The notes beneath the pieces are model-generated. The model ran no database searches. It was not told the origin of the DNA and was given only the letters and a program-made list of their open reading frames with translations. A DNA stretch of 64,000 nucleotides from G958296245 sp963664035 (GTDB lineage: Bacteria > Chloroflexota > Dehalococcoidia > Lucifugimonadales > G958296245): the NCBI GenBank assembly GCA_963664035.2, contig OY760867.2:2790001-2854000 (forward strand), read 5' to 3'. Of this stretch, positions 1-7,637 are shown one piece after another; the first letter of the stretch is position 1, and the number at the start of each line of letters is the position of its first letter. A program made the translations under genes and the position numbers.

Positions 1-8
1 GGCGGGAC

Positions 9-1922
9 ATGAGAACAACATGGAGAACGTTGGTCGTGGCGCTGTTGGGGCTGGTCGCCCTGTCCTGCTCGTCTGCCAAGCAAGTCGAAGTGATCGAGGG
101 ACTGGACTACTACGGCTCGTACCCTGCAAGCCAAACCGAGATAATGGCGGTCTCGGACGTGATAGCGCTGGTACGGTTCAGATCCGTGGAGGCGGTAGGC
201 GTCCACTCGCCGCACACGCGCTGGCCCGACCATATAGGCGGCCCGGAGATTGACCGTGGATACCACCCGGCGCTGGACGTCACGTTCGACGTTATCGAGT
301 ACCTGAAGGGCACGGGCGGCACGACACTCAAAGCCCTGATCTACAAGTACCACAACCCTCTCTATATCAACATGACGCAGGCTCAGGCGCAGGAGAAGGC
401 CCGGGGCCTGCTGGGCCTGAGAGACAAGCGGTGGGACGACCGGGACGCGCTTGTGTTCCTACGGCTTGACGAGCCGACCGGACGGCTTTATCTGGGCCAA
501 CTAGCCAGCCCGTTCATAAACGTCACGGTCAGCAGCGGTCAGTACAAGGCGTGGCTTCCGGCAGTGTCCACCACGACCGCGAGCGCCGCGCCGGCTAAGG
601 GGGCCAGAGGGTCAGAGTCCAAGAGCACCGTCGATCCGGTGTTCTACCTGGACGACCCCGGCGACTCGCCCGCCCCTGTGCAGAGTACAGCGCTGGCCGC
701 CAAGGGGACAGCAGCAGCAAGAGCGGCCACATCGACAATCCCCACCATCACGCTGAGCGCGGTGAAGCGCGAGATAGCGAAGATACAGCGCTGGGTTCAG
801 GACAGTGGGGGAACCGCAGAGGCCGAGAACTGCGTCCAAACTGCCTACTCAATGCGACGGAGCTTGGGGCAGCGACCACGGGAGGTCGTCATGCACACGT
901 TCACAGCCGCATCAGGGCAACCGGCCGGCTCAGACGCCCTGCGCTATGTCCCTGATGAGGTGGATGCCTCCGAAGCGACAGCGCCGTCATGGCGCGAGGG
1001 CCCTGATGCTCACCTTTTCGGCAACCGTCCGGGGTACTCGACCTTCGCGCGTCCGTTGCCCGCTGGAGAGTACCGGTTCTTCCTAAACTGGCGCGACCCC
1101 CTGTGGCTGGTCTGCGACTTCTACGACGAGCGGCTCAGGAACAAGTACGAGTATCACGTGACGGTAACGGCACCGGCTGGCACCCTCGCGGAATCGTTCT
1201 TCGACCCCTACGCATCCAGCACCGCAGTCGTCGGCACCACGACCGTCGGGACCATCTCATGGCAGTCCGGCGAGGTCACCGCGGACCTGACGCGGAGCGT
1301 CACTGGCCACGCGCTCGACTTCATAGACCTCAAGGGCACGACGACCCTGTCGCTGCCGGTCTCCAACGCCACCACCACGGGCGCGGGCGCGCTGGTCTGG
1401 GCGGTGAGCAAGCAGCCGTGGAAGGCGGGCGACAAGCTGATGCTGCGGGTGCGCAAGGCCGATGCCTCCACGCCTACGCCTACTCCCACGGCAACGCCCA
1501 CACCTACGCCCACGCCCATACCCACACCCACGGCTACTCCTACGCCTACACCCACGGCAACGGCTACTCCTACGCCCACGTCAATGCCCGCTCCGAAGCC
1601 TACGGCAACCCCCACGCCCACCGGCAAGCTCACCATAGGATCGACCTCGATAGTCAAGGGCGGCTCGACGAAGGTGACCGCGCACGGCGTGACGCCGTCT
1701 AACCTGCTGGTCAGGATTTCGACGTCACACCACCTGACCTTGACGGGCTCGTGCGACGGGTACGGCATATTCGGCGCCGGGGGCGTGGCGCCCTTCACCT
1801 CGACGCTGACCGCGTGCAACGTCGGGAGGGCGACTGTCAAGCTGGTGACGATAGGCAGCGGCGCCGTGCTGGCCACCCTCCAAGTAGAAGTCCTCCCGTC
1901 CAATAGCGGAGGCAAACGGTAG
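9..1922 (+). CDS. Secreted/lipoprotein-like protein with Thr-Pro linker and C-terminal two-Cys domain
   Basis: 637 residues of unknown function. The N-terminus is a hydrophobic signal ending in ALSC, so a lipoprotein or secreted protein is likely, although the lipobox is not canonical. Residues about 35-160 form a domain with the motifs EYLKG, RWDDRDA and VFLRL that is shared with the paralogue at 60862-63102. Residues about 489-538 are a TPTPTAT linker. Residues about 539-630 are a small domain with two Cys (TGSCDG and TACNVG) that is also found in the 746- and 1384-residue proteins at the other end of the window. The 3' end and the following 95 bases are nearly identical to the 3' end of that paralogue. 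The start is the first ATG, with GGCGGG just upstream. No enzyme motif was recognised. Confidence 0.85.
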   Translation: MRTTWRTLVVALLGLVALSCSSAKQVEVIEGLDYYGSYPASQTEIMAVSDVIALVRFRSVEAVGVHSPHTRWPDHIGGPEIDRGYHPALDVTFDVIEYLKGTGGTTLKALIYKYHNPLYINMTQAQAQEKARGLLGLRDKRWDDRDALVFLRLDEPTGRLYLGQLASPFINVTVSSGQYKAWLPAVSTTTASAAPAKGARGSESKSTVDPVFYLDDPGDSPAPVQSTALAAKGTAAARAATSTIPTITLSAVKREIAKIQRWVQDSGGTAEAENCVQTAYSMRRSLGQRPREVVMHTFTAASGQPAGSDALRYVPDEVDASEATAPSWREGPDAHLFGNRPGYSTFARPLPAGEYRFFLNWRDPLWLVCDFYDERLRNKYEYHVTVTAPAGTLAESFFDPYASSTAVVGTTTVGTISWQSGEVTADLTRSVTGHALDFIDLKGTTTLSLPVSNATTTGAGALVWAVSKQPWKAGDKLMLRVRKADASTPTPTPTATPTPTPTPIPTPTATPTPTPTATATPTPTSMPAPKPTATPTPTGKLTIGSTSIVKGGSTKVTAHGVTPSNLLVRISTSHHLTLTGSCDGYGIFGAGGVAPFTSTLTACNVGRATVKLVTIGSGAVLATLQVEVLPSNSGGKR

Positions 1923-2017
1923 GCGCCAGGTTGTCTGAACTGTGATTCGGGTGATGGGTGTGATTGGGATGATGGGATGGGAGTATGGGAGGGCAGCCAC
2001 AAGGGCTGCACCCTACG
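1920..2017 (+). repeat. Dispersed repeat copy R1 behind the secreted lipoprotein gene
   Basis: 98 bases starting at the stop codon. They match 63100-63198 almost exactly (one extra G there plus one substitution). The unit contains TGTCTGAACTGTGATTCG at 1932-1949, followed by runs of GATGGG, and ends in a small GCAGCC/GGCTGC hairpin. The 18-base core recurs at 2994-3011 and 63112-63129 and, shortened, at 63272. Confidence 0.85.
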
Positions 2018-2116
2018 ATTACGGCTTCCATTCCCGTAGGTGTGGCCCTGGGCGACCTCCCGTATTCTGAACAGTTACACGGCAGCTTCCGGCGTAGCGG
2101 GCGGGTCGGGGCCTTG

Positions 2117-2125
2117 TGCTAGAAT
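2117..2125 (+). promoter_or_regulatory. Extended -10 promoter element for dapF
   Basis: TGC followed directly by TAGAAT fits the extended -10 pattern TGnTATAAT. It lies 22 bases upstream of the dapF ATG. No good -35 hexamer is visible at the right distance. Seen in the sequence; activity is inferred. Confidence 0.4.
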
Positions 2126-2147
2126 GGCTTGCGAGGCGATGGGGGCT

Positions 2148-2990
2148 ATGCTGAGATTCACGAAGATGCACGGGGCCGGCAACGACTACGTATACGTGGA
2201 CGGGCGCGGCGAGAGCAGGGACTGGCCTGGGCTGGCCGTGGCGATGTCGGACCGGCACCGGGGCGTGGGCTCGGACGGCCTCATCGTGGCGCTGCCGTCG
2301 GAGAGCGTGGACCTTCGGATGGCGATGTTCAACGCCGACGGCTCCGAGGGGGAGATGTGCGGCAACGGGATACGCTGCCTGGTCGCCTTCGCGATGGATA
2401 GGGGGATCGTGTCGGAGGACAGGTCGCCCGTAACGGTGGAGACGCTGTCGGGCCGCAGGACGGTGACGCCCCTCTGGGAGAACGGCCGCATGGCGGGCGC
2501 GATGGTGGGCATGGGCGAGCCCGTGCTGGAGCCGGAGGAGATACCGGTGATCGCGCCCCGGCTGGACCGGGTGATGGAGTACCCGCTGGAGGTGGGCGGG
2601 CAGTCCTTCGTCATCGGGTGCGTCTCGATGGGCAACCCCCACGCGGTGGCGTTCATCGACACCCCGGTGGACGAAGTGCCGCTGCACGAGATCGGCCCCC
2701 TGGTCGAGCGCCACCCGATGTTTCCCAGGCGCGTGAACTTCGAGATCGCGAACGTCATCGACCGCGGGCGGGTGAAGGCGCGGGTGTGGGAGCGCGGCTC
2801 CGGCCTGACGGAGGCGTGCGGCTCCGGGGCGTGCGCGATAGGGGTCGTGGGGCTGCTGAGCGGGCGCACGGGGAGCAACCTGGAGGTGGCGCTGCCGGGC
2901 GGCGACCTGCTCGTGCAGTGGGACGGACTGCGGGAGGTGGTCATGGAGGGCCCGGTGCAGGCGGTATTCGACGGAGAGTGGCCGGGCTGA
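2148..2990 (+). CDS. dapF: Diaminopimelate epimerase
   Basis: Converts LL- to meso-diaminopimelate for lysine and peptidoglycan synthesis; cytosolic. 280 residues, the normal family length. Both catalytic cysteines are present in their motifs: MCGNGIRC in the N-terminal half and ACGSGACA in the C-terminal half. The start at 2148 gives the canonical MLRFTKMHGAGNDY opening; the frame is open further upstream (from 2040), but those residues do not fit the family. The next gene is dapL, which makes its substrate, so the pair forms the DapL-type lysine branch. They are separated by a repeat-bearing gap of 163 bases, so they may not share one transcript. Confidence 0.97.
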   Translation: MLRFTKMHGAGNDYVYVDGRGESRDWPGLAVAMSDRHRGVGSDGLIVALPSESVDLRMAMFNADGSEGEMCGNGIRCLVAFAMDRGIVSEDRSPVTVETLSGRRTVTPLWENGRMAGAMVGMGEPVLEPEEIPVIAPRLDRVMEYPLEVGGQSFVIGCVSMGNPHAVAFIDTPVDEVPLHEIGPLVERHPMFPRRVNFEIANVIDRGRVKARVWERGSGLTEACGSGACAIGVVGLLSGRTGSNLEVALPGGDLLVQWDGLREVVMEGPVQAVFDGEWPG

Positions 2991-2993
2991 GGC

Positions 2994-3093
2994 TGTCTGA
3001 ACTGTGATTCGTGGGATCCAGGGATTTCCAGGATTCGTATTGTAGGCGGGCTTATAACCCCCCATCCTAACCTTCCCCCGCAGGGGGGGAAGG
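2994..3093 (+). repeat. Dispersed repeat core R2 and C-rich/G-rich hairpin between dapF and dapL
   Basis: TGTCTGAACTGTGATTCG at 2994-3011 is the same core as in R1. Further on, CCTTCCCCC (3071-3079) pairs with GGGGGGGAAGG (3083-3093) around a three-base loop. The hairpin has no T-run, so it looks more like an intergenic repeat than a classical terminator, although it could stabilise or end the dapF transcript. Confidence 0.6.
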
Positions 3094-3153
3094 GACGAGT
3101 CAAGTTGCGGGGGGGCTATTTTCGTACCAATGACGAGAGGGGTTTGGCAAGAG

Positions 3154-4335
3154 ATGAAGCGGGCAAAGCGTATCGACCAGGTGCCTGAGTACCTGTTCGT
3201 GCAGATCAGCAGGAAGATAGCGGAGAAGCGGGCGCGGGGCATCGAGGTGATCAGCTTCGGCATAGGGGACCCCGACCTGCCGACGCCGCGGCCCATCCTG
3301 GACGAGCTGAAGGCGGCTTCCGAGGATGCGGCGACGCACCGCTACCCCGAGTCGGAGGGGCTGCCGGAGTTCCGGGAGGCGGTGACGGACTGGTACGGGC
3401 GCAGGTTCGGGGTCGACCTGGACCCGGAGACGGAGGCGCTGTCGCTGATAGGGGCAAAGGAGGGGATAGGACACCTGCCCCTGGCAGTGCTGGACCCGGG
3501 TGATACGGCGCTGGCGCCGGACCCGGGCTACCCCGTCTACTCGGTGGGGACGCTGTTCGCGGGCGCGGAGAGCCACATGCTGCCGCTGACGGAGGAGAAC
3601 GGCTGGCTTCCGGACCTGGACGCCATCCCGGAGGAGGTCGCGCGGAGCGCGTCGCTGCTGTGGATCAACTACCCGAATAACCCCACGGGCGCGACGGCGG
3701 AGCCGGACTTCTTCGAGAGCGCGGTCGCATTCGGGCGGAAGTACGACGTGGCGGTCATACACGACGGGTGCTATACGGAGGTCGCGTTCGACGGCTACCG
3801 TCCGCCGAGCTTCCTGGAGGCGGACGGCGCGAAGGAGGTGGGGGTAGAGTTCCACTCGCTGTCGAAGACGTACAACATGACCGGCTGGCGGCTGGGGATG
3901 GCGGTCGGGAACGCGGAGCTGATCGAGGCGCTGAGGGTCGTCAAGTCGAACCTGGACTCGGGCGTGCCGCAGGCGGTGCAGCGCATGGGCATCGCGGCGC
4001 TGTGTCTTGGCGAGGACGTCATCGACGAGCGCAACGCCGTGTACCAGGGGCGCATGGACCGGGTCGTGGAGGCGCTCAGGTCGATCGGGCTCTCGGTGGA
4101 GCGGCCGAGGGCGAGCCTGTACGTGTGGGCGCGTGTGCCGGAGGGGTACACGTCGGCGGAGTTCTCCGAGAGGCTGCTGGATGAGCGCGACGTGCTGGTG
4201 AGCGCGGGGTCGGGGTACGGGGAGTACGGGGAGGGTTACGTGCGGCTGTCGATGACGGTGTCCGACGAGGGGGTGGACAGGGCGGTGGATAGGATATCGT
4301 CCTGGCAGGTCCCCGACCCGGCGGGCGCGCGGTAG
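3154..4335 (+). CDS. dapL: LL-diaminopimelate aminotransferase (class I/II PLP enzyme)
   Basis: Transfers an amino group from glutamate to tetrahydrodipicolinate, giving LL-diaminopimelate in one step. 393 residues, fold-type I. Visible motifs are FGIGDPDLPTP near the N-terminus, NYPNNPTGA in the middle, and the PLP-lysine motif SLSKTYNMTGWR at about residue 238. The chosen start (MKRAKRIDQVPEYLFV) fits family N-termini; an ATG 24 bases upstream is possible. Its position directly behind dapF supports DapL over other class I aminotransferases, but substrate specificity is inferred from context. Confidence 0.9.
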   Translation: MKRAKRIDQVPEYLFVQISRKIAEKRARGIEVISFGIGDPDLPTPRPILDELKAASEDAATHRYPESEGLPEFREAVTDWYGRRFGVDLDPETEALSLIGAKEGIGHLPLAVLDPGDTALAPDPGYPVYSVGTLFAGAESHMLPLTEENGWLPDLDAIPEEVARSASLLWINYPNNPTGATAEPDFFESAVAFGRKYDVAVIHDGCYTEVAFDGYRPPSFLEADGAKEVGVEFHSLSKTYNMTGWRLGMAVGNAELIEALRVVKSNLDSGVPQAVQRMGIAALCLGEDVIDERNAVYQGRMDRVVEALRSIGLSVERPRASLYVWARVPEGYTSAEFSERLLDERDVLVSAGSGYGEYGEGYVRLSMTVSDEGVDRAVDRISSWQVPDPAGAR

Positions 4336-4353
4336 GCAGCGGGGAGGCGAGGC

Positions 4354-5547
4354 ATCGCCCGCAAGCTCGTCCGCACCGCCCGGACTGCCGAGCGCGCCTA
4401 CCTGCTGGGCGTGGAGACGAAGGGGCGCCGTTCCTCGGCGGCGGCGATCCGCGACTCGCTGGCCGAGCTCGCGGAGCTGGCGCGCAGCGCCGGGGCCGCC
4501 GTGGCGGGGTCGACGTCCCAGCGGGTGAACCGTCCCACGCACCAGTACGCGGGCAGCGGGAAGGTCGAGGAGCTCAAGGGTCTGCTGAAGCGTCTGCGCG
4601 TCGGGACGCTGATCTGCGACGACGAGCTGACGCCCACGCAGCAGCGGAACCTGGAGAAGGCATTCGGCGAGCAGGTCAAGGTCATCGACCGGACGGCGCT
4701 GATCCTGGACGTGTTCGCGCGCCGGGCGCGCACGCGCGAGGGGCGGCTGCAGGTGGAGCTTGCGCAGCACCAGTACCTGATGCCGCGGCTGGCGGGGCAG
4801 TGGTCGCACCTGGAGCGGCTGGGCGGCGGCATCGGCACGAGGGGGCCGGGCGAGACGCAGATCGAGACGGACCGGCGGCTCGTGCGCGGCAGGATACAGC
4901 GGATCACGAAGGCGCTGGAGGACGTGCGGCGCCACCGGGGCCGGCACCGGGCGCGGCGTAGGGAGCAGGGCTTCTCGGTGGCGAGCCTGGTCGGCTACAC
5001 GAACGCGGGCAAGAGCACGCTGTTGAACAGCATGACGGGGGCGGGCGTGGACGCCGAGGACCGGCTGTTCTCGACGCTCGACCCGGTGACGCGCCGGGTG
5101 CGCCTTCCGTCGGGGGCGGACGCGCTGCTCACGGACACGGTGGGCTTCATCCAGAAGCTGCCGCCGGCGATAGTGGCGGCGTTCAGGGCGACGCTGGAGG
5201 AGGTGGAGGAGGCGTCGGTCATCCTCCAGGTGGTGGACATCACGCACCCGAACGCGGCGGCGCAGGTGGACGTGGTGGACAGGGTGCTGGCCGATCTCGA
5301 CGCGGCGGACAAGCCGCGCGTCCTGGTGCTGAACAAGACGGACAGGATAGGGGAGGGCGCGGGAGCGAATGGCGGCGCGCGGGACGACATGGACATCCTG
5401 GGGGCGCCCCTGAGGCAGCTATTGCCGCCGGGCGCGCGGGCCGTCTTCACCTCGGCGCTGACGGGGGAGGGCCTGAACGGCCTGCTGTCGGAAATCGACG
5501 CCGTGCTGCTGGAGCAGGCGGCGGTACCGGCGGGCGGCGGCAGGTAG
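4354..5547 (+). CDS. hflX: Ribosome-associated GTPase HflX (probable AUC start)
   Basis: GTPase that splits or rescues stalled ribosomes. G1 GYTNAGKST lies at about residue 214, G3 DTVGFI at about 261 and G4 NKTD at about 328. The N-terminal HflX domain has the glycine-rich GTRGPGETQ region. Family homology (ARKL.RTA...ERAYLLGVE) runs upstream of the first ordinary start, GTG at 4411, but back to the dapL stop (same frame) there is no ATG, GTG or TTG. An ATC at 4354 lies three bases behind the strong Shine-Dalgarno GGGGAGGCGA and gives a 397-residue protein beginning M-ARKLVRTAR. The call of HflX is secure; the AUC start is inference. Confidence 0.93.
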   Translation: MARKLVRTARTAERAYLLGVETKGRRSSAAAIRDSLAELAELARSAGAAVAGSTSQRVNRPTHQYAGSGKVEELKGLLKRLRVGTLICDDELTPTQQRNLEKAFGEQVKVIDRTALILDVFARRARTREGRLQVELAQHQYLMPRLAGQWSHLERLGGGIGTRGPGETQIETDRRLVRGRIQRITKALEDVRRHRGRHRARRREQGFSVASLVGYTNAGKSTLLNSMTGAGVDAEDRLFSTLDPVTRRVRLPSGADALLTDTVGFIQKLPPAIVAAFRATLEEVEEASVILQVVDITHPNAAAQVDVVDRVLADLDAADKPRVLVLNKTDRIGEGAGANGGARDDMDILGAPLRQLLPPGARAVFTSALTGEGLNGLLSEIDAVLLEQAAVPAGGGR

Positions 5548-5574
5548 GCTGTCTGATCCCGATGGGGCGGAGGT

Positions 5575-6357
5575 CTAGCCGGCGCCGGTCGGCAGGTCGC
5601 GGGTCAGCATTCGGAGGCGGTCTTCGGGCGTTATGTACGGCTTGATCTTGCGCGCGAACTCGGCCATGGTCTCGTCCACCGAGGCGTCGGTGGTGTCGAG
5701 GTCGAACCTGTAGGTCAGCAGCGAGTTTTCGTACTCCTCCTCGAAGCGGTCCAGCACGAGCTCGGTGTCCTCCACGCGGAAGGGCGTCTCGCCGTGCCTG
5801 TGCGGGAAGGGGCTCTTTCGCTCCTGGAAGCGCTTCCTGATCGCGTCGGGCGAGGCTTTCATCAGCACCAGCACGGTGTCGGGGATGACTTTTAGGACGC
5901 TCTTGTCCAGGGTGCGGGCCAGCTTCCTGCGGTCGCCGTACTCTCCGACGCCGCCGTAGCCGTAGTAGAGCGGGGCGTAGACGGCCTCGCCGTAGTACCA
6001 GTCGATGAAGAACATGTCGGGGTACTCGATGTAGTTGACGGCGTAGCCCAGCGAGAACTTGTTCATGATGTTGTAGCGCTGGAAGTACTCCATCAGCCCG
6101 GGCGGCAGCGTGAGGACGTGCTCCTGGCCGAGTTCGACCTGCTCGTCGTCGTGGTGGCCGGTGGTGTGCATGACGTAGGGGATGTTGAAGTGGTCGTGGA
6201 ACTTGTGGAAGCGCGGCTGCTCGTCCTGAGCGTCCCCGGCGCGCCCGTGGGGGCCGACGCCGATGTCCTGGCCGGTCTGCTCGGCCCACCAGCGTTCTAT
6301 CTCGAGCGCCAGCGTATGCTTGCCCGCGTATTCGATTCCGGCGAGTATGAGTCTCAT
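5575..6357 (-). CDS. P-loop nucleotide kinase-like protein (thymidylate/deoxynucleoside kinase fold)
   Basis: 260 residues from the internal start MRLILAGIEYAGKHT; the frame is open further upstream into non-conserved sequence. The P-loop reads GIEYAGKHT, so the usual Ser/Thr after GK is His, followed by Thr. A C-terminal lid-like stretch (RKRFQERKSPFPHRHGE) is rich in basic residues. It resembles thymidylate or deoxynucleoside kinases in overall pattern, but the substrate cannot be read from the sequence. It lies 62 bases downstream of mcrC on the same strand, so co-transcription with the restriction genes is possible. Confidence 0.6.
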   Translation of the reverse strand: MRLILAGIEYAGKHTLALEIERWWAEQTGQDIGVGPHGRAGDAQDEQPRFHKFHDHFNIPYVMHTTGHHDDEQVELGQEHVLTLPPGLMEYFQRYNIMNKFSLGYAVNYIEYPDMFFIDWYYGEAVYAPLYYGYGGVGEYGDRRKLARTLDKSVLKVIPDTVLVLMKASPDAIRKRFQERKSPFPHRHGETPFRVEDTELVLDRFEEEYENSLLTYRFDLDTTDASVDETMAEFARKIKPYITPEDRLRMLTRDLPTGAG

Positions 6358-6419
6358 GGCGAACCCCCTAATGACATGGATGGACAGGATGGGCAGGATT
6401 AGGGACGGGTTGGGTGCGG

Positions 6420-7637
6420 TCAAGCGGCTATGGGAAGCTTATGTGCCTTGTCGCGCCATGCCTTGACTCTCTCCGCCAGGCGCTGGACGCGGGCGAGGAC
6501 CTGCTCCAGCGTGCCGGAGAGGTCTAGCGCGGCTACTTCGAGGCGCTTGCCGGCGTGTCGGACTTGGTGGACGGTCGGTTTCGCCTCGCCCTGGGCGTAG
6601 ATTAGCATTCCGCCTGGGAGGTCGAGCGCGGTGGCGTAGGCGAGTAGCTGGTAGAGGTCGGCGTGGCGCACGTCGCGGTCGGATATGCGCTTGTACTTGG
6701 CGTCGCCTACGAACAGGCATCGCCCGCCTTGCCACCAGGTGAGGTCGGGCCTGAGACGCACCCTGCCTTCCGTATCGAGGCTTGGGATGCTCTTTTCGAG
6801 GAAGACGCGCTCTGAGACGCCGAGGGCCTCCCGGAGCGCGGTCGTCACGAACTCCTGGAAGACGTCGTTCATGTCCATCAGGAAGCCGGAGGCCCGGACA
6901 GCGCCGCGTTCGGCCTCGAAGGCGCCGTGGCGTAGGATGAGGCAGGACAGGACGAGGACGCCCTGGTAGTGGTCGTTCAGCCGGTCGAACTTGACGTCCG
7001 GCACCCGGTTGGGCGGGAACTCTACGGGCGATACGTTTTCGAGCATACCGGCAATCCACCCGAGTCCCTTTCGCGCCTCCGGCGAGCGCAGGCGCATCGC
7101 GCCGAGCCGGGCGGCCGCGGCCTTGACGAGACGGTTCGCCAGTATGTCGGCGGTGTACTCGTCGTAGCGCACCTCGACTGGCAGGGGGACGCCGAACCTG
7201 CGCCGTATCTGGTCGTCGAACCTGATGCGCCCGCGCACGGTGTGGAGCGCCTCCTCCTCTTGGCGGTAGCCGTGGAGGAGCCCGCGCGAGAACGCCCTGC
7301 GCGCATGGGAGCTCAGGGCGAGCGCCAGCGCGTCGGGCAGGGCGGTGCGCTCGTCAAAGTCGAACATCTCGGGCCGCGGCCGGTAGGCGCCTATCGCGTA
7401 GCAGGCGAGCGACAGGAGTTGCGGGATGCCTATCTTGGGGCGTATGAGTACCGACAGGCCGCCGATCTCGGCAGCGCCGACGGTGGAGCCGGGCGTCAGG
7501 CGGTACGTGGCCTCGTCGCCGGGGGCTGGCTCTATGGTTAGCGACGGCAACGCTTCTCGAATTGCATAGAGCTCGGAGGCTGAGAGAGCGTGTGGACTGC
7601 TCTTCTCATACTCTACTAGGTCGATTTGACGCATCAC
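6420..7637 (-). CDS. mcrC: McrBC 5-methylcytosine restriction system, nuclease subunit McrC
   Basis: Type IV restriction: McrC supplies the endonuclease that cuts modified DNA and stimulates the McrB GTPase. 405 residues. The PD-(D/E)XK core is visible as RPDLTW followed by FVGDAKYK about 15 residues later, near residues 290-310. The start overlaps the mcrB stop: GTG at 7637 overlaps by 4 bases and ATG at 7634 by 1 base, so translation is coupled. The remaining N-terminal part (residues 1-200) matches the McrC family pattern IRPKIGIPQLL. Confidence 0.93.
   Translation of the reverse strand: MMRQIDLVEYEKSSPHALSASELYAIREALPSLTIEPAPGDEATYRLTPGSTVGAAEIGGLSVLIRPKIGIPQLLSLACYAIGAYRPRPEMFDFDERTALPDALALALSSHARRAFSRGLLHGYRQEEEALHTVRGRIRFDDQIRRRFGVPLPVEVRYDEYTADILANRLVKAAAARLGAMRLRSPEARKGLGWIAGMLENVSPVEFPPNRVPDVKFDRLNDHYQGVLVLSCLILRHGAFEAERGAVRASGFLMDMNDVFQEFVTTALREALGVSERVFLEKSIPSLDTEGRVRLRPDLTWWQGGRCLFVGDAKYKRISDRDVRHADLYQLLAYATALDLPGGMLIYAQGEAKPTVHQVRHAGKRLEVAALDLSGTLEQVLARVQRLAERVKAWRDKAHKLPIAA

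Noticed and set aside
1103..1702. Long overlapping frames inside the Thr-Pro linker genes (e.g. rich in HAYAYSHGNA-type His/Ala/Tyr repeats)
   Set aside because: They are other-frame readings of the repetitive ACGCCTACG DNA that encodes the TPT linkers; the TPT frame has the signal peptide, ribosome site and paralogues.
3100..5247. 715-residue minus-strand frame opposite dapL and hflX
   Set aside because: Arg/Leu/Pro-rich shadow with no domain; both plus-strand genes are certain.
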